From: Streptomyces sp. CB01373
GTDB taxonomy: Bacteria; Actinomycetota; Actinomycetes; Streptomycetales; Streptomycetaceae
DNA: 64,000 nucleotides
Direction of reading: 5' to 3'
Assembly (NCBI RefSeq): GCF_002803075.1
Contig: NZ_NNBK01000003.1
Coordinates: 1 to 64,000, forward strand
The position numbers and the translations under genes were made by a program. This document shows positions 29,742 through 38,025 of this stretch, piece after piece (position 1 is the stretch's first letter; each line of letters opens with the position of its first letter). Below the pieces are notes generated by a model that did not search any database, was not told the origin of the DNA, and worked only from the letters and a program-made list of their open reading frames with translations.

Positions 29742-31259
29742 ATGGGGGAGAAGGTCGTCGCGGGCCAGCTGGAGCTGTCGGACCGCAACCGCTACCGCGA
29801 CAAGCTGCGGCGGTGCCTGACCGGGTTGGAGCGGTTGCTGGACGAGACGAGGTTCGACCGGCCGAAGAACCTCATGGGGCTGGAGATCGAATTGAATCTC
29901 GTCGGCCCCGACGGCATGCCGAAAATGCTGAATGCGCAAGTTCTCGAGCGCATCGCGAGTCGTGACTTCCAAACAGAACTCGCCATGTTCAATCTGGAAG
30001 TCAACATCGCCCCACACCGCTTGGGCGACCGGGTATTCGACCAGCTCGCCGAGGAGCTGCGGACGTCACTGGCATATGCCGACCGAAAAGCCGGCGAGGT
30101 GGACGCCGGAATAGCGATGATCGGCATTCTGCCCACCCTCGGCCGGGACGACCTGGTCTCCTCCAATCTCTCCGACGTCGACCGTTACGTGCTGCTGAAC
30201 GATCAGATCGTGGCGGCCCGGGGAGAGGAGTTCACCCTCGACATCGACGGCGTGGAGCATCTCACCTGCACCTCGAAGTCCATCGCGCCCGAGGCCGCCT
30301 GCACCTCCGTGCAACTGCACCTCCAGGTCACCCCGGGCCGCTTCGCGGACGTGTGGAACGCGGCTCAGGCGGCCTGCGCCGCGCAGATAGCAGTCGGCGC
30401 CAACTCGCCGTTCCTCTTCGGGCGCGAGCTGTGGCGGGAGTCGCGGCCGCCGCTGTTCCAGCAGTCCACCGACACCCGCCCGCCCGAGCTCCAGGCCCAG
30501 GGCGTGCGGCCGCGCACCTGGTTCGGCGAACGGTGGATCTCCTCGGCGTACGACCTCTTCGAGGAGAACCTGCGTTACTTCCCGGCACTGCTGCCGATCT
30601 GCGACGGCGAGGACCCCCTCGACGTGCTGGACGCGGGCGGCGTCCCCAAGCTGGCCGAGCTGGTCCTGCACAACGGCACCATCTACCGCTGGAACCGCCC
30701 CGTCTACGACGTCGCGGACGGAGTGCCGCACCTGCGCGTGGAGAACCGGGTGCTGCCCGCCGGACCCACGGTCACCGACGTGATCGCCAACGCGGCCTTC
30801 TACTACGGGCTCGTGCGCGCCCTCGCCGACGAGCCCCGACCGGTGTGGACCCGGCTGCCCTTCGAGGCTGCGGCCGCCAACTTCGACGCCGCCTGCCGGC
30901 ACGGCATCGACGCCCGGTTCACCTGGCCCCGGCGCGGGCGCCACTCCGGCACGGCCGAGGTCGACGCCGTCACGCTCGTCCGCGACGAACTGCTCCCGCT
31001 CGCCGAGGCCGGACTGACCGCCTGGGGCGTGGAGCGCGCCGACCGGGACCTGTACCTGGGCGTGATCGAGGAGCGGTGCCGGCGCCGGACCAACGGCGCG
31101 GAGTGGCAGGCCGCCACCTTCCACCGGGCCCTGGAGCAGGGGGTCGGCCGGGAGGCCGCCCTGGCCGCCACCACCCGGCGCTACCGCGAGCTGACGAAGC
31201 TCGGCGAGCCGGCCCACACCTGGCCGATCGGCCTGCCCGAACCGGTTCCGGCAGGTTAG
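29742..31259 (+). CDS. Glutamate-cysteine ligase family 2-like enzyme
   Basis: 505 aa. The N-terminus LMGLEIELNLVG carries the paired Glu residues that bind metal in carboxylate-amine ligases, and AMFNLEVNIAPH, SVQLHLQV, NSPFLFGREL and LRVENRVLPAGPTVTD match the GCS2 fold. Family members ligate an amino acid to glutamate with ATP. Actinobacteria use mycothiol rather than glutathione, so the product here (gamma-glutamyl-Cys for ergothioneine, or another gamma-glutamyl amide) is open. ATG 29742 follows GAGGAGGG by 8 bases. No ergothioneine genes are adjacent. Confidence 0.8.
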   Translation: MGEKVVAGQLELSDRNRYRDKLRRCLTGLERLLDETRFDRPKNLMGLEIELNLVGPDGMPKMLNAQVLERIASRDFQTELAMFNLEVNIAPHRLGDRVFDQLAEELRTSLAYADRKAGEVDAGIAMIGILPTLGRDDLVSSNLSDVDRYVLLNDQIVAARGEEFTLDIDGVEHLTCTSKSIAPEAACTSVQLHLQVTPGRFADVWNAAQAACAAQIAVGANSPFLFGRELWRESRPPLFQQSTDTRPPELQAQGVRPRTWFGERWISSAYDLFEENLRYFPALLPICDGEDPLDVLDAGGVPKLAELVLHNGTIYRWNRPVYDVADGVPHLRVENRVLPAGPTVTDVIANAAFYYGLVRALADEPRPVWTRLPFEAAAANFDAACRHGIDARFTWPRRGRHSGTAEVDAVTLVRDELLPLAEAGLTAWGVERADRDLYLGVIEERCRRRTNGAEWQAATFHRALEQGVGREAALAATTRRYRELTKLGEPAHTWPIGLPEPVPAG

Positions 31260-31265
31260 GGCCTC

Positions 31266-31444
31266 TCGTTTGGATCACGCCGGGCTCGCGGGGTCTGGCA
31301 CCGTGCCTCGCGGCGTTGTCGTCGGTTGGCAGGGCTCCGCCCTGCCGCCCTCCTCCACCTTGCGATGCTCCCCCACTGCCTGAACGGCGTGGGAGGTGCC
31401 CCCAGCACCAGACCCCGCTCCCTGATCCGGCCTGATCCAAACGA
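31266..31444. repeat. Inverted-repeat-bounded intergenic element A (MITE-like)
   Basis: Perfect 12-bp terminal inverted repeats TCGTTTGGATCA (31266-31277) and TGATCCAAACGA (31433-31444) enclose a 179-base non-coding element placed right after a stop codon. A 50-base core (31360-31409) matches the reverse complement of 39571-39620 in 47 of 50 positions. No transposase is present. It may also work as a terminator. Confidence 0.65.
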
Positions 31445-31684
31445 AAGACCCTATGGCCCGCCCTGCGGCGACCGCGGATCCGCTGTGCCTGGATCCGCGG
31501 AGGCCCGGCCTGTCGTGCCGCCTCGCCGTAGGCGGGGGGCACTCGTGCCCGCGCGGAAGGGATCGGGCAAGCTGTGACGTCCCACGACGGTGGCGCCGCG
31601 CGTGCGCACCCGTGCCGGAATCCGGCCGTACCCGTGCGGCGGGGTGGCGCGCCCCGTGACGGGACGACCGAACTGGAGGCAGGT

Positions 31685-32485
31685 GTGCTGGCGGATTCAC
31701 AGCCGGTGGGCGACTCGCAACCACTGGAGCCACCGTCGCGGCGGATCCTGCGCGACGAGACGCTGCTCGTCCTCGGGCTCTCGCTCGGGGCGAGCGGGGT
31801 GTCCGCGCTGATCAGCTTTGTCGGTTCGGTCACCAAGCCCGGTGGACTCAAGGACCAGGCCGCCACCCTCAACGCCTCCGCCGCCCCGGGCCGCCCCTGG
31901 CTCGACCTCGCCTGGCAGTTGTTCGGGATCGCCACCGCCCTGATCCCCGTGGCCCTCGTCGCCCATTTCCTGCTGCGCGAGGGGCGCAGCCTGCGCACGC
32001 TCGGCTTCGACCGCACCCGCCCCTGGCCGGACCTCGGCCGCGGGGCACTGGTCGCGGCGGTGATCGGCAGCACCGGGATCGCCTTCTATCTGGCCGCCCG
32101 CGCGTTCGGCTTCAACCTCACCGTGGTGCCCGAGGCGCTGCCCGCCGTGTGGTGGAAGTTCCCGGTGCTGATTTTGTCCGCGCTGCAGAACGCCGTCCTC
32201 GAAGAGGTCATCGTCGTCGGCTATCTGCTGCGCCGGCTCGGGCAGTTGGGCTGGACCCCGGGGACCGCGCTGGTGGCCAGTTCCGTACTGCGCGGCTCGT
32301 ACCACCTCTACCAGGGCGTCGGCGGCTTCGTCGGCAACCTGGTGATGGGTGTGGTCTTCGTCTGGCTGTACCGGCGGTGGGGCAGGGTCGGCCCGCTCGT
32401 CGTGGCGCACTCCCTGCTCGACATCGGCGCGTTCGTGGGCTACGCCCTGCTGGCCGGGAAGGTGGGCTGGCTGCCGACGGCGTGA
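31685..32485 (+). CDS. CPBP family intramembrane glutamic endopeptidase
   Basis: 266 aa with about eight membrane helices. The CPBP (Abi/CAAX) active-site motifs are present: EEVIVVGYLLRRL (EExxxR-like diad), then SSVLRGSYHLYQG with the catalytic His, and HSLLDIGAFVGY near the end. Such proteases process prenylated or small hydrophobic proteins; bacterial targets are mostly unknown. GTG 31685 follows GGAGG by 5 bases; the open frame upstream (GTG 31574) reads through non-conserved DNA. The 3' end is followed by a strong shared terminator. Confidence 0.85.
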   Translation: MLADSQPVGDSQPLEPPSRRILRDETLLVLGLSLGASGVSALISFVGSVTKPGGLKDQAATLNASAAPGRPWLDLAWQLFGIATALIPVALVAHFLLREGRSLRTLGFDRTRPWPDLGRGALVAAVIGSTGIAFYLAARAFGFNLTVVPEALPAVWWKFPVLILSALQNAVLEEVIVVGYLLRRLGQLGWTPGTALVASSVLRGSYHLYQGVGGFVGNLVMGVVFVWLYRRWGRVGPLVVAHSLLDIGAFVGYALLAGKVGWLPTA

Positions 32486-32504
32486 GCGGCAGGGACAGAT
32501 TGCC

Positions 32505-32535
32505 AGGGGGCGTACGACACGGTCGTACGCCCCCT
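32505..32535. terminator. Bidirectional terminator between CPBP and PhzF genes
   Basis: A perfect 14-bp stem (AGGGGGCGTACGAC at 32505-32518 with GTCGTACGCCCCCT at 32522-32535) and a 3-base loop, followed by GGTTTTCC. It lies between convergent genes. Confidence 0.88.
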
Positions 32536-32556
32536 CGGTTTTCCTGGACAAGTTTC

Positions 32557-33366
32557 CTAGACGAGCAGGTCGCCCTCGATGACGGTGACGGCGTGGCCGG
32601 TGAGAAGGGTGCGGTCGCCGCGCAGTTCCGTGCGTACGAGGCCGGAGCGGGCGGAGGCCTGGAGTCCGGTGAGGTCGGTGCGGCCGAGGCGTTCGGACCA
32701 GTAGGGGGCCAGGGCCGTGTGGGCGCTGCCGGTGACCGGGTCCTCGTCGATGCCGACGTTGGGGAAGAAACAGCGGGAGACGAAGTCGTAGCCCCGGGAG
32801 GGGTCCTCGGCGCGGGCGGTGGCGATGATGCCGCGCGCCGAGTAGGCGGCGAGGGCCTTGTGGTCGGGGGCGAGGCCGCGGACGGTCTTCTCGTCGGCGA
32901 GCTCCACGATCAGGTCGCCGACGTTCACCCCGGTGTCGTAGGCGGTGCGGGGTTCGGCGCCGAGGGCCCCGGCGACCCCGTCGGGGACGTCGACCGCGGT
33001 GAGCGGGGCGGTCGGGAAGTCCAGGGTGATCGCACCGTCGCCGGCCGGGCTCGCGATGAGCACTCCGCTGCGGGTGGCGAAGCGTACCGGTCCCTCGTGG
33101 GCACCCGTGGTGCGCAGGACATGGGCGGTGGCCAGGGTGGCGTGACCGCACATCGCGACCTCGGTGGCGGGCGTGAACCAGCGCAGTGCCCAGTCGGCCT
33201 CGCCGCCCTCGGGCAGCCGGTGGGCGAACGCCGTCTCGGCGTGGTTGACCTCCAGCGCCACCTTCTGAAGCCAGTCGTCACCGGGAAAGGCGTCCAGCAG
33301 CAGCACCCCCGCGGGGTTGCCGGCGAAGGGGCGGTCGGTGAACGCGTCGACGATTCGGATTCGCAT
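32557..33366 (-). CDS. PhzF family isomerase
   Basis: 269 aa, the usual PhzF length. The catalytic Glu is in NHAETAF, and the two pseudo-repeat glycine motifs are CGHATLATA and DEDPVTGSAHTAL. The enzyme class has a diaminopimelate-epimerase fold; PhzF itself isomerises a phenazine precursor, but most homologues have unknown substrates. No phenazine genes are nearby. ATG 33366 has AGGAGG about 15 bases upstream, rather far. It is divergent from the PadR regulator. Confidence 0.9.
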   Translation of the reverse strand: MRIRIVDAFTDRPFAGNPAGVLLLDAFPGDDWLQKVALEVNHAETAFAHRLPEGGEADWALRWFTPATEVAMCGHATLATAHVLRTTGAHEGPVRFATRSGVLIASPAGDGAITLDFPTAPLTAVDVPDGVAGALGAEPRTAYDTGVNVGDLIVELADEKTVRGLAPDHKALAAYSARGIIATARAEDPSRGYDFVSRCFFPNVGIDEDPVTGSAHTALAPYWSERLGRTDLTGLQASARSGLVRTELRGDRTLLTGHAVTVIEGDLLV

Positions 33367-33481
33367 GCCCCGACCGTACGGCCTCCTGCGAACGGCGGAC
33401 CAAGGCCAGTCCGGGGCCGGCGGCCTCGGGACAGGGAACGTCGCAGTTCGGAGGGGCTGGCCAAACGAACTATTCCGATAT

Positions 33482-33511
33482 ATCGTTGAAGCATCGCGAC
33501 GGATCAACGAT
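33482..33511. promoter_or_regulatory. Inverted repeat upstream of the PadR gene (candidate operator)
   Basis: ATCGTTGA (33482-33489) and TCAACGAT (33504-33511) form a perfect 8-bp inverted repeat 18 bases before the PadR ATG, next to a GATATATC palindrome at 33477-33484. AT-rich palindromes like this are usual autoregulation sites for PadR proteins. Confidence 0.6.
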
Positions 33512-33528
33512 GGAATGGAGTGGTTGCG

Positions 33529-34143
33529 ATGCGTACCCACGGATACGAGCACGGGCACCGGCAGGGCGGTCCTCGGCGTGACCGCGGCGGCTTCGAGGAG
33601 CGCCGGGCGGCCTTCGGGCCCTTCGGGCCGGGCGGACCGGGGTTCGGCCCCGGTTTCGGCCCGGGGCACTGGGGTGGGCGAGGGCGCGGCGGACCGCGTG
33701 GCCGGGCCCGGCGCGGTGACGTACGGGCCTCGATCCTGGCCCTGCTGAAGGACCGGCCCATGCACGGTTACGAGATGATCCAGGAGATCGCCGAGCGCAG
33801 CGGCGGCGCGTGGAAGCCCAGCCCCGGCTCGGTCTACCCCACCCTCCAGCTGCTGGAGGACGAGGGTCTGATCGTCAGCGAGAGCGAGGGCGGCAAGAAG
33901 CTGTTCTCGCTCACCGAGGCGGGCCGTACCGCGGCCGACGAGGGGCCGGACGCGCCCTGGGAGGAGGCCTCGCGCGGTGTCGACTGGGAGGCCCTCGGTG
34001 AGATCCGGCAGGCCGGCTTCGGCCTGATGGAGGCCTTCGGCCAGGTGTGGAAGACCGGCAGCAAGGAGCAGCGCGACAAGGCGCTCGGCGTCATCAACGA
34101 GGCCCGCAAGAAGCTGTACCTCATCCTCGCCGACGAGGACTGA
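33529..34143 (+). CDS. PadR-family transcriptional regulator
   Basis: 204 aa. An N-terminal Gly/Pro/Arg-rich region of about 60 aa (FGPFGPGGPGFGPGFGPG) is unusual in length. The winged-helix PadR domain follows: SILALLKDRPMHGYEMIQEI, SPGSVYPTLQLLEDEGLI and KKLFSLTEAGR. The C-terminal helices (LMEAFGQVWKTGSKEQRDKA) mediate dimerisation. GGAG lies 8 bases before ATG 33529. It probably represses its own gene and perhaps the divergent phzF-like gene and the Clp-N gene downstream. Confidence 0.88.
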   Translation: MRTHGYEHGHRQGGPRRDRGGFEERRAAFGPFGPGGPGFGPGFGPGHWGGRGRGGPRGRARRGDVRASILALLKDRPMHGYEMIQEIAERSGGAWKPSPGSVYPTLQLLEDEGLIVSESEGGKKLFSLTEAGRTAADEGPDAPWEEASRGVDWEALGEIRQAGFGLMEAFGQVWKTGSKEQRDKALGVINEARKKLYLILADED

Positions 34144-34288
34144 CGGCCGACGAGGAACGGCGGTCGACGAAGACCGCGGTCGGCAACGGGACCCGGGAGC
34201 CCTCCCTGTCGGGGGGTGACCGGGTCCCGCGTGTCTGTGCGCTTCCCGGGGAGCCGCTGTGGGGGTGCGTCCCGATCTCATCCGTAAG

Positions 34289-34307
34289 GAGGAGATTTCA
34301 TCTCCTC
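34289..34307 (+). promoter_or_regulatory. Stem-loop with an RBS-like arm
   Basis: GAGGAGAT (34289-34296) and ATCTCCTC (34300-34307) make a perfect 8-bp stem with loop TTC. It is 43 bases before the start of the Clp-N gene. The arm resembles a Shine-Dalgarno sequence but no start codon follows at a workable distance on this strand. Confidence 0.4.
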
Positions 34308-34349
34308 GGGTCCACTTCCCGTGGGACGCCGAAATGCTTCCCGCCGGGG

Positions 34350-34946
34350 ATGACCGGAGCCGGAGAGGCTGGTGAGCTGGACGATGTGCAATCCAGTGTT
34401 CCCCGGCAGCCGCCCTCCGGGCAGGACGCCCTCCGTCCGGACGACGACGCCAGGCTCAGTGCCGAACTGGCGGCGGTGGTCGCCGGTGCCCGCAGGAGGG
34501 CGGTCCGGGACGGGGACCGGCAGACCGACACCGCCCACCTGCTGCACACGCTCCTGGAGTCCGACCCCGAGGTGCGCGCCGTGTTCGACGGACCGCGGAT
34601 CGCCCGGCTGCTCGGCTACCTGGTGCAGCGCAGCATCGGATACGGCCTGCGCTGGCAGGGCGCGGTCGAGGACTCGGGCGCCCTGCCCGTGGTGACGGAG
34701 GCCGGCGGCCTCTCGCCGGCGGCCTCCGCCGCCCTGGAGCACGCCTGCGAGCGCGCCGCCCGGCGCGGCGACGACCTGGCGCGCGGCATGGACCTGCTGG
34801 CGGGGATCGTCGCGGACCCGCGGGCGCGCGGCGTCGAGGTGCTCACCGGTGCCGCGATCGATGCGCGGGAGCTGGCCGCGCGGCTGGACAACGATGCCAA
34901 GGAGTGTCCGGGGGAGTACGCGACGGACGGCGGGCCCGTCCGCTGA
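34350..34946 (+). CDS. Clp N-terminal domain-like protein
   Basis: 198 aa. It has two Clp-N-type repeats without any ATPase domain: LAAVVAGARRRAVRDGDRQT with DTAHLLHTLLESD, and SAALEHACERAARRGDDLA with GMDLLAGIVADP. Such free Clp-N proteins resemble the adaptor-binding domain of ClpC/ClpA and may act as adaptors or chaperone-related proteins; the function is inferred from domains only. The start is uncertain: ATG 34350 has a weak GGGG RBS and GTG 34386 is possible. It follows PadR by about 200 bases. Confidence 0.75.
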   Translation: MTGAGEAGELDDVQSSVPRQPPSGQDALRPDDDARLSAELAAVVAGARRRAVRDGDRQTDTAHLLHTLLESDPEVRAVFDGPRIARLLGYLVQRSIGYGLRWQGAVEDSGALPVVTEAGGLSPAASAALEHACERAARRGDDLARGMDLLAGIVADPRARGVEVLTGAAIDARELAARLDNDAKECPGEYATDGGPVR

Positions 34947-35052
34947 GACGGATGGTTCCAGGTCTTTCGCCCGGTATGCCCGGTGATGTCGCCGTCCGCG
35001 CGATGAGACAGGTGCCATCGAAGGTGACGGTCATGTCATCGCCTGTCATCAT

Positions 35053-36057
35053 GTGCCGGTGCGTACGTCTCAGATCAGTCAGGGCCGTTCCGGCAAGGGG
35101 GTCGGGCTCGGTCTCGCGCTCGTGTCCGCGGTCGCCTTCGGCGGCTCCGGCGTCGCGGCCAAACCGCTGATCGAGGCGGGGCTCGACCCGCTGCACGTCG
35201 TGTGGCTGCGCGCCACCGGCGCGGCCCTGGTCATGCTGCCGCTCGCCGTGCGCCACCGCGCGCTGCTGCGCACCCGCCCCGCCCTGCTCGCCGGGTTCGG
35301 CCTGCTCGCCGTCGCCGGCGTCCAGGCCTGCTACTTCGCCGCGCTCTCCCGGATCCCCGTCGGGGTCGCCCTGCTCATCGAGTACCTGGCGCCCGCCCTG
35401 GTGCTCGGCTGGGTCCGGTTCGTACAGCGGCGGCCGGTCACCCGGGCCGCCGCCTTCGGCGTGGTCCTCGCGGCGGGAGGACTCGCCTGTGTCGTCGAGG
35501 TGTGGTCCGGCCTGAGTTTCGACGTCCTCGGACTGCTGCTCGCGCTCGGCGCGGCCTGCTGCCAGGTGGGCTACTTCGTGCTCTCCGACCAGGGCGGAGA
35601 CGCAGGCGACGAGGCCCCGAACCCGCTCGGCGTCATCGCCTACGGGCTGCTGATCGGCGCCGCGGTCCTGACCGTCGTCGCGCGTCCCTGGAGCATGGAC
35701 TGGTCGGTGCTCGCGCACGGCGCGGACATGAACGGCACGTCGGTCCCGGCCATCGCCCTGCTGCTGTGGGTGGTGCTGGTCGCCACGGTCCTCGCCTACG
35801 TGACCGGGGTGCTTTCCGTACGGCGGCTGTCGCCGCAGGTCGCCGGGGTGGTGGCCTGCCTGGAGGCGGTCATCGCGACCGTGCTGGCCTGGGTGCTGCT
35901 CGGCGAGCGCCTCTCGGCCCCGCAGGTCGTCGGTGGCGCGGTCGTCCTGCTGGGCGCGTTCATCGCGCAGTCCTCCGCACCGTCGAAGGGCTCGGCGGAG
36001 CCGGTGGCGAGCGGCGGGGCGGAAAGGGAGTTGTCGGCCCGGGGAACGGCCGCCTAG
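35053..36057 (+). CDS. EamA (DMT) family transporter, first copy
   Basis: 334 aa, ten predicted transmembrane helices in two EamA repeats: GLALVSAVAFGGSGVAAKPL / YFAALSRIPVGVALLIEYLAP, and a second half with VLAYVTGVLSVRRLSPQVAG and ACLEAVIATVLAWVLLGE. Members usually export amino acids, metabolites or drugs. The start codon is GTG 35053 or 35059; CATCAT at 35047-35052 lies 7 bases before 35059, so a leaderless start there is plausible. Its stop TAG (36055-36057) forms part of the -10 box of the next promoter. Confidence 0.85.
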   Translation: MPVRTSQISQGRSGKGVGLGLALVSAVAFGGSGVAAKPLIEAGLDPLHVVWLRATGAALVMLPLAVRHRALLRTRPALLAGFGLLAVAGVQACYFAALSRIPVGVALLIEYLAPALVLGWVRFVQRRPVTRAAAFGVVLAAGGLACVVEVWSGLSFDVLGLLLALGAACCQVGYFVLSDQGGDAGDEAPNPLGVIAYGLLIGAAVLTVVARPWSMDWSVLAHGADMNGTSVPAIALLLWVVLVATVLAYVTGVLSVRRLSPQVAGVVACLEAVIATVLAWVLLGERLSAPQVVGGAVVLLGAFIAQSSAPSKGSAEPVASGGAERELSARGTAA

Positions 36058-36060
36058 AGT
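36031..36060 (+). promoter_or_regulatory. Promoter of the DMT leader transcript
   Basis: TTGTCG (36031-36036) and TAGAGT (36055-36060) are 18 bases apart. The -10 box overlaps the stop codon of the upstream gene and lies 7 bases before the ATG of a 13-codon mini-ORF, which would then be leaderless. Confidence 0.6.
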
Positions 36061-36067
36061 GCGGATC

Positions 36068-36109
36068 ATGCATTCGGACGCACTCGTTCTTCCGCCTCCG
36101 GCCGCCTGA
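36068..36109 (+). CDS. Putative 13-aa leader peptide
   Basis: The reading frame ATG...TGA encodes MHSDALVLPPPAA. It starts 7 bases after the TAGAGT -10 box and ends inside the first hairpin of a structured leader, 130 bases before a DMT transporter gene. A run of three prolines next to the stop could pause ribosomes. Too short for homology; support is position only. Confidence 0.5.
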   Translation: MHSDALVLPPPAA

Positions 36110-36229
36110 GGCGGGCCTCCGGTGAGCGTGCCCGGCTGGTGAGCCGGGCCGAACGGTGCTGCCCGCAGAGGAAGTCCGCAGGACCCCGGCCGACGGGATT
36201 CTGCCTCCCGAACTTCTGCACCTCTGCGG
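36092..36229 (+). promoter_or_regulatory. Structured 5' leader of the second DMT gene (candidate attenuator or riboswitch)
   Basis: Three stems follow one another. CCGCCTC/GAGGCGG (36092-36098 with 36108-36114) overlaps the leader peptide end. GCCCGGCT/AGCCGGGC (36130-36137 with 36142-36149) has a GGTG loop. CCGCAGAGG/CCTCTGCGG (36163-36171 with 36221-36229) encloses 49 bases and its right arm runs into the GCGGAGA ribosome-binding region before ATG 36239. I do not recognise a known riboswitch class. Confidence 0.5.
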
Positions 36230-36238
36230 AGACGACTC

Positions 36239-37189
36239 ATGTCCCATGCTTCTCTCGGCCTGCCCGTCGGGCGCGGCCTGCTCTATCTGATCGTCGCCGG
36301 TGCCGCCTGGGGCACCGCCGGCGCGGCCGCCTCGCTGGTCTACCGGACCAGTGACATCGGGCCGGTCACCCTGTCCTTCTGGCGCTGTGCCATCGGCTTC
36401 GTCCTGCTGCTGGTCGCGCGCCTGCTGCGGCCGCGCGTGCGGCCGGCCGAGCCCGTGCCGCTCGGCCGCCGGCTGCTGCGGGCCGGTGCCACCGGCGTCG
36501 GTCTCGCCGTGTTCCAGACGGCGTACTTCGCCGCGGTGGCGGCCACCGGACTGGCGGTGGCGACCGTCGTGACCCTCGGCGCCGGGCCCGTTCTCATCGC
36601 GCTCGGCGCCCGGCTGACGATGGGCGAACGGCTCGGCCGGGCCGGCCTCGCCGCCGTGGCCGGGGCGCTGGCCGGTCTCGGGGTGCTGGTGCTGGGCAGC
36701 GGCGGTGCCGCCGTACGGCCTTGGGGCGTGCTGCTCGCCCTGCTCTCGGCGGTCGGCTACTGCGCGATGACGCTGCTGACGCGCTGGTGGGGCCGCGACG
36801 GCGGAGCCGGCCATTCCGGCTCGACTCTCGGCGCGTTCGCGGTCACCAGCCTGTGCCTGCTGCCGTTCGCGCTGCGGGAAGGGCTGGTGCCGCACACCGG
36901 TGACCCCGTACAGGTGCTGTGGCTGCTGGCGTACATCGCCTCGGTCCCCACGGCCCTGGCCTACGCGCTCTACTTCGCGGGCGCGGCCGTCGTGCGGTCG
37001 GCCACGGTCTCGGTGATCATGCTCCTCGAGCCGGTCAGCGCGGCGGTGCTGGCCGTCGCCCTGCTCGGCGAACACCTGACACCGGCCACGCTCCTCGGCA
37101 CCGCCCTGATGCTCGGCTCGGTCGCGGGCCTCGCCCTGACGGAGGCGCGGGGAGCACGGGCGCCGGCGAAGGAACCGGTCCTCGCCTGA
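36239..37189 (+). CDS. EamA (DMT) family transporter, second copy
   Basis: 316 aa, ten transmembrane helices in two EamA repeats ([40 protein letters not shown]; second half [20 protein letters not shown] and [21 protein letters not shown]). It is close to RhtA/YdcZ-like exporters of amino acids or metabolites. It differs from its neighbours in having a long, structured 5' leader with a mini-ORF and an RBS within a stem, so expression is probably controlled at the RNA level. The substrate is unknown. Confidence 0.85.
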   Translation: MSHASLGLPVGRGLLYLIVAGAAWGTAGAAASLVYRTSDIGPVTLSFWRCAIGFVLLLVARLLRPRVRPAEPVPLGRRLLRAGATGVGLAVFQTAYFAAVAATGLAVATVVTLGAGPVLIALGARLTMGERLGRAGLAAVAGALAGLGVLVLGSGGAAVRPWGVLLALLSAVGYCAMTLLTRWWGRDGGAGHSGSTLGAFAVTSLCLLPFALREGLVPHTGDPVQVLWLLAYIASVPTALAYALYFAGAAVVRSATVSVIMLLEPVSAAVLAVALLGEHLTPATLLGTALMLGSVAGLALTEARGARAPAKEPVLA

Positions 37190-37305
37190 CACCGGAGGGC
37201 CCCGCGCCGCGGACCCGCCAGCGGGGGGACCCCGCCGGGTCGCCATCGGGGCGGGTCCGCCCGGCTGCCCCCGGGATGCGGACGCGTCTCACGCGTGAAC
37301 CGGCG

Positions 37306-37989
37306 TCACAGCGCCGTGAGATAGCCGGGAAGCTCCGTGCCGGGGGTCAGGTCGGAGGCCGGGAGCGGGGTGCCGTACTGCCTGTCGACCGGGATCACGC
37401 CGGCCCAGTGCGGGAGGGAGAGGTCCTCGGGCTCGTCGTTCACGCCGCCGGTGCGCAGCTTGGCGGAGACCTCCTCCAGGTCCAGGCGGAGCACGGCGGT
37501 CGCGGCCAGTTCCTTGGTGTTGGCGGGGCGGGAGTCGGCGGAGCGGCCCGGCACCACGTGGTCGACCAGCGCCTCCAGCGCGGCGCGCTTCTCCTCCGGG
37601 TCGGTGACCTGGTGGGCGGTGCCGTGCACCACCACGGAACGGTAGTTGAGCGAGTGGTGGAAGGCGGAGCGGGCCAGGACCAGGCCGTCGACATGGGTGA
37701 CCGTCAGGCAGACCGGCAGCCCGGGGTCGGTCCTGCCGGCCATCCGCAGCGGGCGCGAGCCCGTCGAACCGTGCACGTAGAGCCGCTCGCCGACCCGGGC
37801 GTACAGCGTCGGCAGCACCACGGGCGCGCCGTCGCGGACGAAACCGAGGTGGCAGACGTAGCCCTCGTCGAGTATCGCGTGCACGAGTTCCCTGTCGTAC
37901 GACGCCCGGTCGGCGGAGCGGGTGGGAACGGTCCGGTCGGTCGGGGCGTAGGCGGCGGACGGCGACGCCGGCGGCTGGGTCTCCCGCAT
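37306..37989 (-). CDS. Pyridoxamine 5'-phosphate oxidase family (FMN split-barrel) protein
   Basis: 227 aa. The split-barrel core includes YVCHLGFVRDGAPVVLPTLYAR, ERLYVHGSTGSRPLR, PVCLTVTHVDGLVLARSAFHHS and NYRSVVVHGTAHQV, with the HH-S-NYRSVVV segment typical of the Atu0846/PNPOx-like group that binds FMN or haem. The exact reaction is unknown. GGAGAG is 6 bases before ATG 37989. It is divergent from a MocR-type PLP-binding regulator, which suggests a link with vitamin B6 or an amine. Confidence 0.85.
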   Translation of the reverse strand: MRETQPPASPSAAYAPTDRTVPTRSADRASYDRELVHAILDEGYVCHLGFVRDGAPVVLPTLYARVGERLYVHGSTGSRPLRMAGRTDPGLPVCLTVTHVDGLVLARSAFHHSLNYRSVVVHGTAHQVTDPEEKRAALEALVDHVVPGRSADSRPANTKELAATAVLRLDLEEVSAKLRTGGVNDEPEDLSLPHWAGVIPVDRQYGTPLPASDLTPGTELPGYLTAL

Positions 37990-38018
37990 TTGTGCTCTCC
38001 ATTGCACTAGTGCATAAT
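37990..38018 (+). promoter_or_regulatory. Promoter and 12-bp palindrome of the MocR gene
   Basis: TTGTGC (37990-37995) and CATAAT (38013-38018), 17 bases apart, precede GTG 38026 by 7 bases (leaderless). Between them lies the perfect palindrome TGCACTAGTGCA (38003-38014), placed so that a bound regulator would block this promoter and sit just upstream of the divergent gene. Confidence 0.65.
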
Positions 38019-38025
38019 CTTCTTT

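Noticed and set aside
31574..31684. Longer N-terminus of the CPBP protease from GTG 31574
   Set aside because: The added residues are non-hydrophobic filler from non-coding DNA, while GTG 31685 has GGAGG at a proper distance.
34278..35018. Minus-strand frame ending with a GAGGAGATGAAATC start-like sequence
   Set aside because: The RBS touches the ATG, the following frame stops after six codons, and the longer frame is a shadow of the Clp-N gene.
36130..36229. Similarity of the DMT leader to cobalamin or RNase P-type RNA segments (GAGGAAGTCCG, CCCGCAG)
   Set aside because: Only short fragments match, and the conserved B12 box and RNase P cores are absent, so it is left as an unclassified leader.
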